A DNA stretch of 64,000 nucleotides, taken from assembly GCA_936450465.1 (NCBI GenBank), contig OW388297.1, forward strand, positions 59,090,581-59,154,580. Reading direction: 5' to 3'. The stretch comes from Gibbula magus. Lineage: Eukaryota > Mollusca > Gastropoda > Trochida > Trochidae. Position numbers and translations under genes: made by a program. Positions 35,589-45,019 of this stretch are shown one piece after another. Under the pieces are notes generated by a model. The model did no database searches. It was not told the DNA's origin and saw nothing but the letters and a program-made list of their open reading frames with translations. How positions within the stretch are numbered: position 1 is the first letter of the stretch; the number at the start of each line of letters is the position of its first letter.

Positions 35589-36810
35589 TTATTGATTTGC
35601 TGACATAATTCCTATTTTATAAGTGGCAAAATACTTTGTTGGTTTTTCTCCTTCTTCATACCATAACATCTTATTTTTTAGTTGAATTCCTCTTATCTCT
35701 TCTTCTTTTATTTGTTGTAATTCCATTTTCAATTTTGTTAGATCAGATATAAGGGATTCATTAATACTTTGAAAATCTTTTCTGATATTGTCTTCACAAT
35801 CCTTTATTTTGGTTTCTAATATATTTGTGTTATCTTTTCTTTTCTTTTTAAGGAATGATGAAAAAGAAATTGACTTTCCCCTTACTTTCATCAGAAATGT
35901 TTCCATGAATAAGCTATCCTTAATGTTAAGTTTAAAATCAGCATAATCAAAATTATCTTCAACATTAGTTTCAGTTTCTGAGTATTCTTCAATTGTATCT
36001 CTCAATATTGTTCTAACTAAGTCAGGATATTCAGGATGTAAGAGTAAGGAAGTATTGAATTTCCAATAACCCCTTCCTCTTTCCTGATTAATTGAGTTGG
36101 AGAAAGAAAAGCTAATAGCTGAGTGGTCTGATTTATAACCAGGAATGATATCAGAATCAAGTGAAATATTTACTAAGCCTTGTGAGATCAAAAAGAAATC
36201 TAATCTAGCTTGTTGTCTAGGTCTTCTTCTCCACCGAGTATATTTTCTTAAATCAGGATTTAATTCCCTCCAAATATCAGTTAGATCAAGTGATTCTAAT
36301 TTGTCTGAGACAATATCTCTGGCCTGAGGATTGTTAATGTTTTTATAGTTTTCCAAATCAGAGGCAGGGTCAATCACCAAGTTCCAATCTCCAACAATAG
36401 GATTCATTTTCAAAGTTAGAAATGTTCTCAAAAAGTTTAAAGTAAAAGTTTGGGTCATCATTATTTGGTCCATAGAGATTTGTAAGGGTAAATCTTTTGT
36501 CTTCAACAGTAACATCAGCAATAATATAATTGCCATTTTCATCTTCTAATGTTCTATGTATATTAAAATCAATATCGTTGTTGAAAAGAATAGCTACTCC
36601 TCTAGAATTTGATTTAAAAGGGGCAATTATACCCTGTAAACCGCATTCATTTTTCATCATATTCACATCTTTTTCGGCAATATGGATATCTTGCAAGCAA
36701 ATTATTGAATATTTCTTTCTATAGAGATTCATAACTTCCCTTCTTTTATTTTTTTCTGCTAAGCCTCTACAGTTAGCTGAAATAATTTTTATTTTCTTAA
36801 TCTTATCCAT
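35589..36810 (-). pseudogene. LINE ORF2: APE-type endonuclease
   Basis: Starts at ATG 36810 (MDKIKKIKIISANCRGL). Motifs of the apurinic/apyrimidinic-like endonuclease follow: NCRGL, ICLQDIH (Asp replaces the usual Glu), TLTNLYGPN, then a one-base frameshift near 36400, after which VGDWNLVIDP, ARLDFFLIS and GYKSDHSAI follow in the next frame. A linker with charged, coiled-coil-like sequence ends at a stop at 35589. It would nick target DNA for target-primed reverse transcription. The frameshift separates the catalytic residues, so this copy cannot make the whole domain. Confidence 0.9.
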
Positions 36811-37791
36811 AGTCAGGTGTTAAAAGAAGTATATTCTTAATAAAAAAAACTATTTGAATAATATCTCATGTCAGGTAGTAGGTGAAAACATGGTTCTGAA
36901 TAAACAAATATATCAAATATCAAATAATGGGAACAAAGTTTTTCTATGATTTCTTCATCAGAGGAAAAATGAAAATTTAAATGAAGTGTTGAAAAAACAG
37001 AATTTCTTCCTGTTTCTAAAAATGTCTGAAAAATAAAACATATAACTATGTACAAACATAAAAACAAAAAATGAGGCATTGCATTGCTCAATGCCCAAAG
37101 CCCAAAGTTTACATACTTTAGAGCAACAAGTGTGACAGAACATGCCAGCTGATTATCAAATAAACATGACCCCAATGTCAAGGTCGGTCAAAGAATAACA
37201 CTGCCGACCGCATCCTCAATACATTATACAACTTGTAGTGGTATTGCGATATATACACTCCTACGAATGTATTAGAACAGTGCTGCATATAGGTGGCATA
37301 TTCCATGCATAAATACACACGGCAACAAGCCTGGTATCTCGTCGATAAGGCATAAAGTGTCAAAAACAAGCATAGCAACTTACGCGAGGCCAGTGAAGAC
37401 ACCGGCAACACACCCGGAAGCACTTATCAGCAGTGAATGTGTTCTAATAATAGCATGCCACGTGGTAATGTTTACAAACATTCTGATACAAGTATAACGA
37501 TGTTATGACACTTTCGCTTGTGATCGTCTGTTTGTAACTTAAACACACTTTAGTTACCCATGTCCTTACATCAGTCCAGCTTTGTTTGTTCATGATCTAG
37601 TAGGTCCAGTGGTATCATATTTAAGTGTATTAATTATCGTTAGTCTTTACCCGTGTTACAAGTGGGAGCTGTGAAATGCCACTTGACCAGTAAGATCACG
37701 GATTCTCTTCGATACCGAGTGTCCTCCAAGGTTCACCGGAGTTTTTTCTAATCTGTAGGAAAATATCTATCCCCTTCTCTTGGATCCTGGT
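36811..37791 (-). other. Long spacer between LINE ORF1 and ORF2
   Basis: About 980 bp separates the ORF1 stop and ORF2 start, longer than usual in L1-type elements. The minus-strand ORFs here (37181-36837 and 37423-37178) have no recognisable domain. It may be an internal untranslated region or an old insertion; I saw no clear TIRs or target duplication. Confidence 0.5.
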
Positions 37792-38585
37792 TTAAACCTT
37801 GTGTGTTTTCCGCAATTCGAAAGCACGATTTGCCAAGCGACCCCTCTGCTTCTTTAGGATTACCGGGAGATCTGTGCGAAAGGTTATCCTCTTTTCTTTA
37901 AGAGAAGCCCATCCTTTGATGGAAGCATTAAACACATTTTGGCGATCCTCGGCCCTCACAAATTTTACAATAATCGGTTCGGCATATTTGCTCGAAAATT
38001 CGCTGGGTCCGTACTCTTACGGGGTAGCCTGTGCACATTCACTAACTGTATGGTGTAAGCTCCCTCCACACCGAGCAGACGAAATATTTCCCGTGAAGCA
38101 GTCCCCGGGTCCCTGTCGTCGGGCACCCTATAGATGAGAAGGTTAGATTTACGTGAATATAGTTCCTGTATGAGGAAACGCTTTTCGAAGTCTGCCTTCA
38201 TTTCTCTCATCTCCTGCTTCAGTCTGTCTATCTCACCCGTGTTTAACTCTATCTGCTCGGCGTTGTGTTGGACTGAAGACAAAATATCCGAGGTTTTCTC
38301 GTGTAAATCTTTAAGTTCGGAGTTGATACTGTCTATCTTACTCATTATCTGTGAGGTCTGTTTCTTCAGAGCAGCAAGAATAAATACCCTCAGGTCTGAG
38401 CTGTCGCCGTCTTCCTCGATATCAGCAATGGCGACCATACCAGGCGGCGTGATCACCTTGTCGGGTGGACTGTCTGCTCCAAGGAAAGCCTGAGAGATCG
38501 TAGTCTGCTCTGAATCGCCTCCTGGTGATTCACTGTCATGTCCTGATTTACGTTTACCCCTCTTCCCTCTTCCTTTGCTGGACAT
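37792..38585 (-). pseudogene. LINE ORF1: coiled-coil and RRM nucleic-acid-binding protein
   Basis: Starts at ATG 38585 with a basic N-terminus (MSSKGRGKRGKRKSG). A predicted coiled coil follows (QIMSKIDSINSELKDLHEKT to LKQEMREMKADFEKR), then SNLLIYRVPDD, the start of an L1-type RRM, and LVNVHRLPRKS. A one-base frameshift near 37975 ends this frame at 37965; the next frame continues with IIVKFVRAEDRQNVF, RITFRTDLP and ANRAFELR to a stop at 37792. In L1 elements this protein trimerises and packages the RNA. Length (~264 codons) is close to typical. Confidence 0.88.
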
Positions 38586-38648
38586 TTTGGAAGTTTTATG
38601 GGCTAAGCGAGAGCGTGAAAATTAGCCTGTCACCATTTGGACAGCGCA

Positions 38649-38710
38649 GGGTATCTTCTTTGGAGAATTTTTGCATTGAAGACCTAAGTACTGCCGCGGC
38701 AGTCCTAGTT
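38649..38710 (+). repeat. R1.4 monomer 3' end with variant palindrome
   Basis: Continuation of the copy interrupted at 32884: GGGTATCTTCTTTGGAGAAT, then TTGAAGACCTAAGT, the palindrome ACTGCCGCGGCAGT (38690-38703) and CCTAG. Other copies have ATTGACGCGTCAAT here. Confidence 0.85.
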
Positions 38711-38999
38711 AGGTCTTCAAGACGAATGTCTGAAGACCTATTGTTGTTATCGTGTTTTTAGGTCTTCAAGACGAATGTCTGAAGACCTATTGTTGTTATC
38801 GTGTTTTTTTTAGGTCTTCAAGACGAATGTCTGGAAGACCTATTGTTATTATCCGGTTTTTTCTTTATTAGGTCTTCAAGACGAATGTCTGGAAGACCTA
38901 TTGTTATTTGTATTTAGGTCTTCAAGACGAATGTCTGGAAGACCTATTGTTATTTGTATGGCCTTTTTTAGGTCTTCAAGACGAATGTCTGAAGACCTA
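38711..38999. repeat. Six-copy hairpin array, R1.4 start motif
   Basis: Six head-to-tail copies of a 46-58 bp unit starting at 38711, 38760, 38812, 38870, 38916 and 38970. Each begins with a near-perfect hairpin, AGGTCTTC...GAAGACCT, with an inner AGAC/GTCT stem and GAAT loop, then TATTGTT and variable AT-rich text. Normal R1.4 copies have only one such unit at their start (for example 31590). A local amplification of the element terminus. Confidence 0.92.
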
Positions 39000-40449
39000 T
39001 TGTTATCGTCGAGATTATTATTATTATTATTTGCACCGATTTTGTGACGCGAGTTCTGAAGTAATGGCTGAACACATCTTCCTGAAATTTTCAGAGATGA
39101 TAGCCTGTAACCCAACTTAGATCATAACGTAGCCCGATTTTTGAATTTCGACTTCTTTTTTGAGTTATCTCCCCTTGAAGTTGAAATTTCAAACCTTAAT
39201 AGCTCGAAAACTATTGAAGATAATTTCACAAAACTTTCACCAAAATGTGAGCAACAACATTCCTCATCGCTTAGGCCTATAGCGGTTTTCGGCCGTAATA
39301 ATAGATTTTTGGCTATTTTAAAAAAACTAAAAATTTTGTGAATTTTCGCGAATTTTAGGATACGCGTCTTTGAACATCATCTCCTCCTTCAATTTTAACA
39401 GTACGACAATGTATGATAGCTTATTTTGAAGATAAATGAATTGTTAAGAGCGCTCTTAAGCCCGAATTTTTAATTTCGTCCTAGAATTTCGGTTATCTGC
39501 CCTTCAACATGGTCATTTTTTATAAGCTCGAATTTCGGCATCATGTTCAAAGGGACGTAACTCTGTTATGAATAAAGATACGTCAAAGATACTTATTGCA
39601 ATCGAATGCAGATACATCACCTCACATTTCTGTTTTAGATCTTTATCATGTAAAAGTTAATAGTTTAATCACAAATTTATCATTTGCGCAATGATATGAA
39701 ATTTTGTGATTTTGAGGACTTTTGAGGGGCATATTTTTAGAAGAATTTTCGATCGCAAACCATTGAAGATACAAACATGTTTAATAGCTCACTTTGAAGG
39801 AGAGATATCATTTTATTCAGGATAATAACTTTCAAGCATGTGTCTGTCATAGTTTACGTGTGACAAGTCATAGAAGATTGTCATTTTTCGAAAATCGCTA
39901 TTTTCAACAAAGTTGAAAGGTTCATAACTGTTTAACTTCTTCTGCTATTGACATTTTACATACACCTACGTATGCACAATTTCAAGACGAACAACTTTTA
40001 TGTTGACCGCTTTCATCAAAAAGTTGATAGTTAAGCCTCGAACATCGCGAACGATGTCTAGGGGTACGAAAATGAGCATTTTTGAGTATTTTCCTGAATA
40101 TTCAGAAGAACATAACGTATTCATTATGTATGCAATCTTAATGATGATATCATCTACTAACGTGGAAATCAAAGTATAACATCTCCTATATTACACCTTA
40201 TGATGAAAATGTTGACCGTTTTGTCTTAATCGTGAGAAAGATCATGTAGGGGTCCATTAAAATGTGATTTTTCCATTTTTAGTGGGGTACCTTCTTTGGA
40301 GAATTTTTGTAAAATAACTACTGAAGATATAGACATGTTTGATAGCTCATTTTAAAGCGGAGAAACTGGTGCATAACCGAGAGTCAAACATGGAGTTCAA
40401 GGTCAAGCAGAAGTCTTGAAGACCTAAGTATTGACGCGTCAATCCTAGT
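39000..40449 (+). repeat. R1.4 monomer, about 1.45 kb
   Basis: Complete monomer following the hairpin array: (ATT)n then TTTGCACCGATTTT, CGAAAACTATTGAAGATAA, TTTCGGCCGTAATAATAG, GATACGCGTC, CAAAGGGACGTAACTCTGTT, AAAAGTTGATAGTTAAGCCT and the end motif with ATTGACGCGTCAAT at 40430-40443 followed by CCTAG. Stops occur in all frames over its length; non-coding. Confidence 0.85.
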
Positions 40450-41078
40450 TTTCTTATTATTATTTGTACGATTTGGTGCGCCTCACTGTGACGTAACGGC
40501 TGAACCGATTTGCATTAAATTTTCAGGGATTATAGCTGTCTACAAAAACTAGCCCTGTACGTTCGCCGATTTTTAATTTTCGACTTCTTTCTTGAGTTAT
40601 CTCCCCTTGAAGTTGAAATTACAAACCTCAATAGCTTGAATACTAAGTAAGATATTTTCATAAAACTTTCACCAAAATGTGGGCATCAACATTCCCCATC
40701 GATTAGGCCTATAGTGGTTTTCGGCCGTAATAATAGATTTATTGCTATTTCGAAAAAACTGAAAATTTTGTGAAATTTCGCGATTATTTGGGTACGCGTC
40801 TTTGAAAATCTTCTTCTCACTAACGGCAATACCTACACTTATATATGATAGCTTATTTTAAAGCTAAATGAACTGTGCACAAACGTTCTACGCCCGAATT
40901 TTGAATTTCGTCCTAGAATTTTAGCAATCGGTCCTGGAAAATGGTATTTTTTTAAAAGGGCGATTTTCTGCTTCATGTTCAATGGTCCATTTCTCTTTTA
41001 CAAAAATACCTTTGTCAAAGTTATTTATTGCAATCCCTCTATAATAACAAGCTTAACAATTCCATTTCACATCAGTAA

Positions 41079-41410
41079 AGGGACACGCCGTCGAGGATAA
41101 AAATGAGTCCCCTTTTTATTTTAACTAAGCTGATTAGAATGTTTGCTAATGTGTAACGTTTTGCTTCACTGTCTATATGCAAAGTTTGTACAACCAATTA
41201 TGTCAATTGTGTGAAATTGGGTGTCTATGACTTATTAGAAGTAGAATGTTTGCTAATGTGTAACGTTTTGCTTCACTGTCTATATGCAAAGTTTGTACAA
41301 CCAATTATGTCAATTGTGTGAAATTGGGTGTCTATGACTTATTAGAAGACATGTTAATTACCATAGGTAGATACACAAAATCTGATTTTTATCCTCGACG
41401 CGGTGTCCCT
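41079..41410. mobile_element. 332-bp TIR element with internal duplication
   Basis: Left terminus AGGGACACGCCGTCGAGGAT, right terminus the reverse complement of AGGGACACCGCGTCGAGGAT, both continuing AAAAAT. The right flank is TTAA (41411-41414); the left is GTAA, a possible mutated copy. The interior is mostly a 107-bp direct duplication. Confidence 0.85.
41135..41348. repeat. Perfect 107-bp tandem duplication inside the TIR element
   Basis: 41135-41241 and 41242-41348 appear identical throughout (TAGAATGTTTGCTAATGTGT ... TGACTTATTAGAAG). The lack of differences implies a recent duplication, in an element whose termini have already diverged. Confidence 0.92.
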
Positions 41411-41574
41411 TTAAGTAATTGTGATATTGACATTATATTCACACCTACTTATGCACCCTTTCATAAAAAAATTTATAGTTAAGCTTCAAACATTGCAAAT
41501 GTCGTATAGTGGTCCTAAAATACTCATTCTTGGGTATTTTCTTGAGTATACAGTACAGAACAAGAGAATTAGTG

Positions 41575-42165
41575 AGCACAGCTCACTCATATACCCCCGC
41601 TTTTAACATTGGTCAAAGAAGAAAAGTTTAAAAATAGCAGATAGACATCAATGTTTACTCTTCTGTATGAACAAACCACAGCAGTACTATGAAAGCAGAG
41701 TATTTTTTTTCCCATAGTAACTATGTCTTCATAGATACACTTGTAAGAGTGCTTTATGAGATTTGAACAAGTAGTATTTGAGTTATGAGCGGAACCAAAA
41801 GTGTGACCATAGACGCGCACACAAAGACGCTAAAAAGTGGAAAATCTGAAAAAATAATCATGGAATCTGAGTGAAACATAGAAAAGGCACATCTAGGCAC
41901 CATAAAGTGTACATGTATAAAGTGATGCGCACTCAAAGACGCTTAAAGTGGAAAATCTGAAAAAATAATCATGGAATCTAAGGGAAACATAGAAAAGGCA
42001 CATCTAGGCACCATAAAGTGTACATGTATAAAGTTTCATAACAATTGAACAAGTAGTATTTGAGTTATGAGCGGAACCAAAAGTGTTACGGACGGACGCA
42101 AGGACGGACGGACGCGCTGACCGCTATATACCCCCGACTTCGTAGCGGGGGTATAATAACGAATT
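41575..42165. mobile_element. Repeat bounded by TATACCCCCGC / GCGGGGGTATA
   Basis: CATATACCCCCGCTTTTAAC near 41588 pairs with GTAGCGGGGGTATAATAAC near 42143-42160, and TATATACCCCCGACTTCG lies just inside. The interior has a ~109-bp duplication (AAAATCTGAAAAAATAATCA at about 41840 and 41949) and a repeat of TATTTGAGTTATGAGCGGAA at 41776 and 42057, followed by GGACGGACG repeats. Non-coding element of a type I recall from molluscs. Confidence 0.65.
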
Positions 42166-42688
42166 AATTGTGTATGCAATCTAAATGATGATAACATCTA
42201 CTTAAGTAGAAATAACAGGACAACATTGTATATGTTACACTTATGATGAAAACATCACCCATTTCATTATTATATAAAAGTCGACAGTCTCGGCACAATT
42301 TTGAAATATTCCCAAGAAGGTAAAATTGTGTGATTTTTTTACTTTTCTTTTAAGGATGGCATTATGTTTATTAGCTAATTTTCAAATAGAGATGTCATTT
42401 ATTAAACATGTATCGGTCATGATTTAACACATTTTATGTGAGTGTTGGGACACTGCACATATCAGGGAAACTTTTTATCCTTCTATTTCAATCAATCACG
42501 TTTTTACTCATTTCGGTGAGCATCGTGTTTTAGATTTTCTAAAGGCTATACACCTTATTGACAAATTGTAGATTTTTACTTTTCATTATCAGCTTTTATT
42601 CAACTTGTGATATTTCGCTGATGTTTTTACGGCTTTCGTGCTGTGTTCTGTTTTTCAATTGCAATTTTCTTAAATTAGGCAAATAAAT

Positions 42689-42773
42689 TAAATATCTCGC
42701 CGCTAATGGCTGCAATACTGCCGAAGCGGCGTTAAACAATAACTCACTCACTCACTCACTCACTCACTCACTC
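42689..42773 (+). mobile_element. SINE-like 3' tail with (ACTC)n
   Basis: The sequence CTGCAATACTGCCGAAGCGG, then CGTTAAACAATA, ends in eight ACTC repeats (42742-42773). I recall this type of tail, GCGGCGTAAAAC...ACTCACTC, from tRNA-derived SINEs of gastropods such as abalone. The tRNA-like 5' head with box A and box B was not found, so this is a 5'-truncated copy. Confidence 0.6.
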
Positions 42774-42870
42774 GGTCATGATTTACGTGTGACAGTCATA
42801 GAAGAATGTTATTTTTAGCAAACCGCCGTATTCAGCAAATGATCATAACTGCTTAACTAATTACGCTGTT

Positions 42871-43959
42871 GAAAAATGTTCGGCTATTTCAATTAATATT
42901 TAAAATATCTGAAAGTTGACCTACAGAATCAAGTTGAATTTTTAGATTTTTAAATCAGTCATTGACATTTCTACCCTTTAAATTCGAACTATTTATAAAG
43001 GCATATTTTGGTTTCATATTTTAGTTTCATCTCTTCTGTAACATATACAAATATTTAAAAACTACGTATTTCCATAGAAGTCTAACATTGACATTCTATA
43101 ACATGATTATATAAAAGACAATACAAAGTGAACATTAATTTATTTTTTTTAAATATACAATAATTGCTATTTAATTTTTTATATTTTACATGTACTAACC
43201 ATGAATGTTGTCGTTCCCGGCTGTTTACATCTGTCTCGAAAACGCAGTGAGCTTCGCGGAAACCTGATACAGCAAGGGTAACAGCCAATGAGGTCGCTGG
43301 ATTTATTACATGTTATGCTATCACAACAGAAGAAGGGGTCACGCATGTAGGCCATGTTTAGATTTACAATCCCGCCCTTATATAGATGAACAGTATTATG
43401 AATATATTACAGTAGTATTTCATTGATGCAAAGGCTTAAAACTTGCAGATGTTAATATTCGAGCTAAAGGTTCATTACTGTTTTCAAAACGCGATCTCTC
43501 ATAGAATTTGACTCATTGAACAGATTGAGAATAAATACAATTAATTTAAACGTTTCTAACTGCAAAATGGGTCGCCAAAACGTACCCAGCTTCGCGGAAG
43601 CCTCGTAACGATAATCTTAGGCTGCTACTTTGAAAACATTCAATTAGCTTGAACAGACGAATTCAGATCTAGCAACAAACCTATTGCTTAATATGGGGAA
43701 ATTTCTGTTCATCAATGATGGAATAACCTAACCCGTTCAAGTGGCCATCAAGTAGTCATCCGCCTGTCCAAGATATATTGCCGTTCTAATTATATCTTTA
43801 AATTTATTGTCGTTTCCGTTGTTTCTAAACTGCTCATCTGTCTGATACTCGAAACATTTTTTGTTACGCAAATTTGGTTGGAAAATATTTGGTTACGCCT
43901 TGACGTGAAATTAATTTGCTTCATCTATCCTTCAATCAATATCATTTTCCCACCGGTAT
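42871..43959. other. No gene recognised
   Basis: About 1.1 kb of AT-rich DNA between R1.4 and the Helentron-side minisatellite. The phrases AGCTTCGCGGAA (43251 and 43590) and AACGCAGTGAGC occur, but no domain or TIR pair was identified. The Helentron left end may lie here. Confidence 0.4.
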
Positions 43960-43987
43960 GTAACACCGTGAGAAAGAGTCGTCGCCC

Positions 43988-44019
<32 letters not shown>

Positions 44020-44720
44020 GGTCCGTCCGTCCGTCTGTCCGTCCTCAATCATTTAGTTTCCAGAGAAGAACTCTAAAACCGTTCATGATATCTTTCTGAA
44101 ATGTTAATTATATACTAACTGAATTGGTGCCTGTTCGGTTGTAATACCGTGAGATAGAGTCGTTGGTCTGTTCGTCCGTCCGTCCGTCCGTCTGTCCTCA
44201 ATCATTTAGTTTCCAGAGCAGAACTCTAAAACCGTTCATGACATCTTTCTGAAATGTTAATTATATACTAACTGAATTGGTGCCTGTTCGGTTGTAATAC
44301 CGTGAGATAGAGTCGTTGGTCTGTTCGTCCGTCCGTCCGTCCGTCCGTCTGTCTGTCCTCAATCATTTAGTTTCCAGAGCAGAACTGTAAAACCGTTCAT
44401 GATATCTTTCTGAAATGTTAATTATATACTAACTGAATTGGTGCCTGTTCGGTTGTAATACCGTGAGATAGAGTCGTTGGTCTGTTCGTCCGTCCGTCCG
44501 TCCGTCTGTCCTCAATCATTTAGTTTCCAGAGCAGAACTCTAAAACCGTTCATGACATCTTTCTGAAATGTTAATTATATACTAACTGAATTGGTGCCTG
44601 TTCGGTTGTAATACCGTGAGATAGAGTCGTTGGTCTGTTCGTCCGTCCGTCCGTCCGTCTGTCCTCAATCATTTAGTTTCCAGAGCAGAACTCTTGCACC
44701 ATTCATAATATTTTAACGAA
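43960..44720. repeat. ~153-161 bp minisatellite with GTCC/GTCTG runs
   Basis: The phrase GTCCTCAATCATTTAGTTTC recurs at 44041, 44194, 44355, 44508 and 44661, giving periods of 153, 161, 153 and 153 bp. Each unit carries AATACCGTGAGA(T/A)AGAGTCGT, a (GTCC)n run of varying length, CCGTTCATGA and TTAATTATATACTAACTGAA. It ends about 300 bp before the first Helentron ORF. Confidence 0.92.
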
Positions 44721-45019
44721 ACTTTCCATGTGTATTTTAAATCAACTGATTCGGTGCCTTTTGTTATTTTCAGATTTCTGAACATTTGAAGTTTTTTTTA
44801 TATTTTTTATTATTTCCAAAGAAACGTTTTGGAATTGATTCATGGAGCAGACCTTCAAAACCCTTCATCATACCTGAAATTTGGCATGTGTATTGCACAC
44901 AAACTGAATCGGATCTACAATAGTGTTAGCTGTTACCTTCTGACGTCTCGTGTATTGCATCCTAGCTTGTGTGCTTAAACTTCCAACAGTCTATCCACCC
45001 TTTACAAATACAGTTCAAA
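44721..45019 (+). promoter_or_regulatory. Leader region before Helentron ORF
   Basis: AT-rich 300 bp between the minisatellite and the likely start codon at 45020. Contains TATATTTTTTATTATTT near 44800 and no ORF. It probably holds the element promoter, by position only. Confidence 0.3.

Larger units (their letters stand above)
32885..38648 (-). mobile_element. Near-full-length L1/Tx1-type LINE retrotransposon
   Basis: Minus-strand element of about 5.76 kb. Order from its 5' end: ~63-nt leader, ORF1 (38585 to 37792), a ~980-bp spacer, ORF2 with endonuclease, reverse transcriptase and zinc knuckle (36810 to 33026), ~140-bp 3' region and an A-rich tail (T-runs near 32886-32910 on the plus strand). 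It is inserted in an R1.4 copy: GGGTATC at 32878-32884 recurs at 38649-38655, and R1.4 text continues across the gap. Both ORFs have frameshifts or stops, so the copy is dead. Three partial relatives lie at 17160, 18291 and 24297. Confidence 0.93.
40450..42870 (+). repeat. R1.4 monomer with several nested insertions
   Basis: Starts TTCTTATTATTATTTGTACG and follows the R1.4 order to about 41070, where a 332-bp TIR element is inserted. R1.4 text resumes at 41411, is interrupted again by the CCCCCGC repeat (about 41575-42165) and a SINE-like tail, and fades out at about 42870 (AACTGCTTAACTAATTACGC). The final ~400 bp of the monomer are missing; the closest continuing text is at 58310. Confidence 0.75.

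Noticed and set aside
36837..37423. ORFs between LINE ORF1 and ORF2 as an extra LINE gene
   Set aside because: No recognised domain, composition is Phe/Leu-rich from AT-rich DNA, and L1-type elements have no third ORF there.
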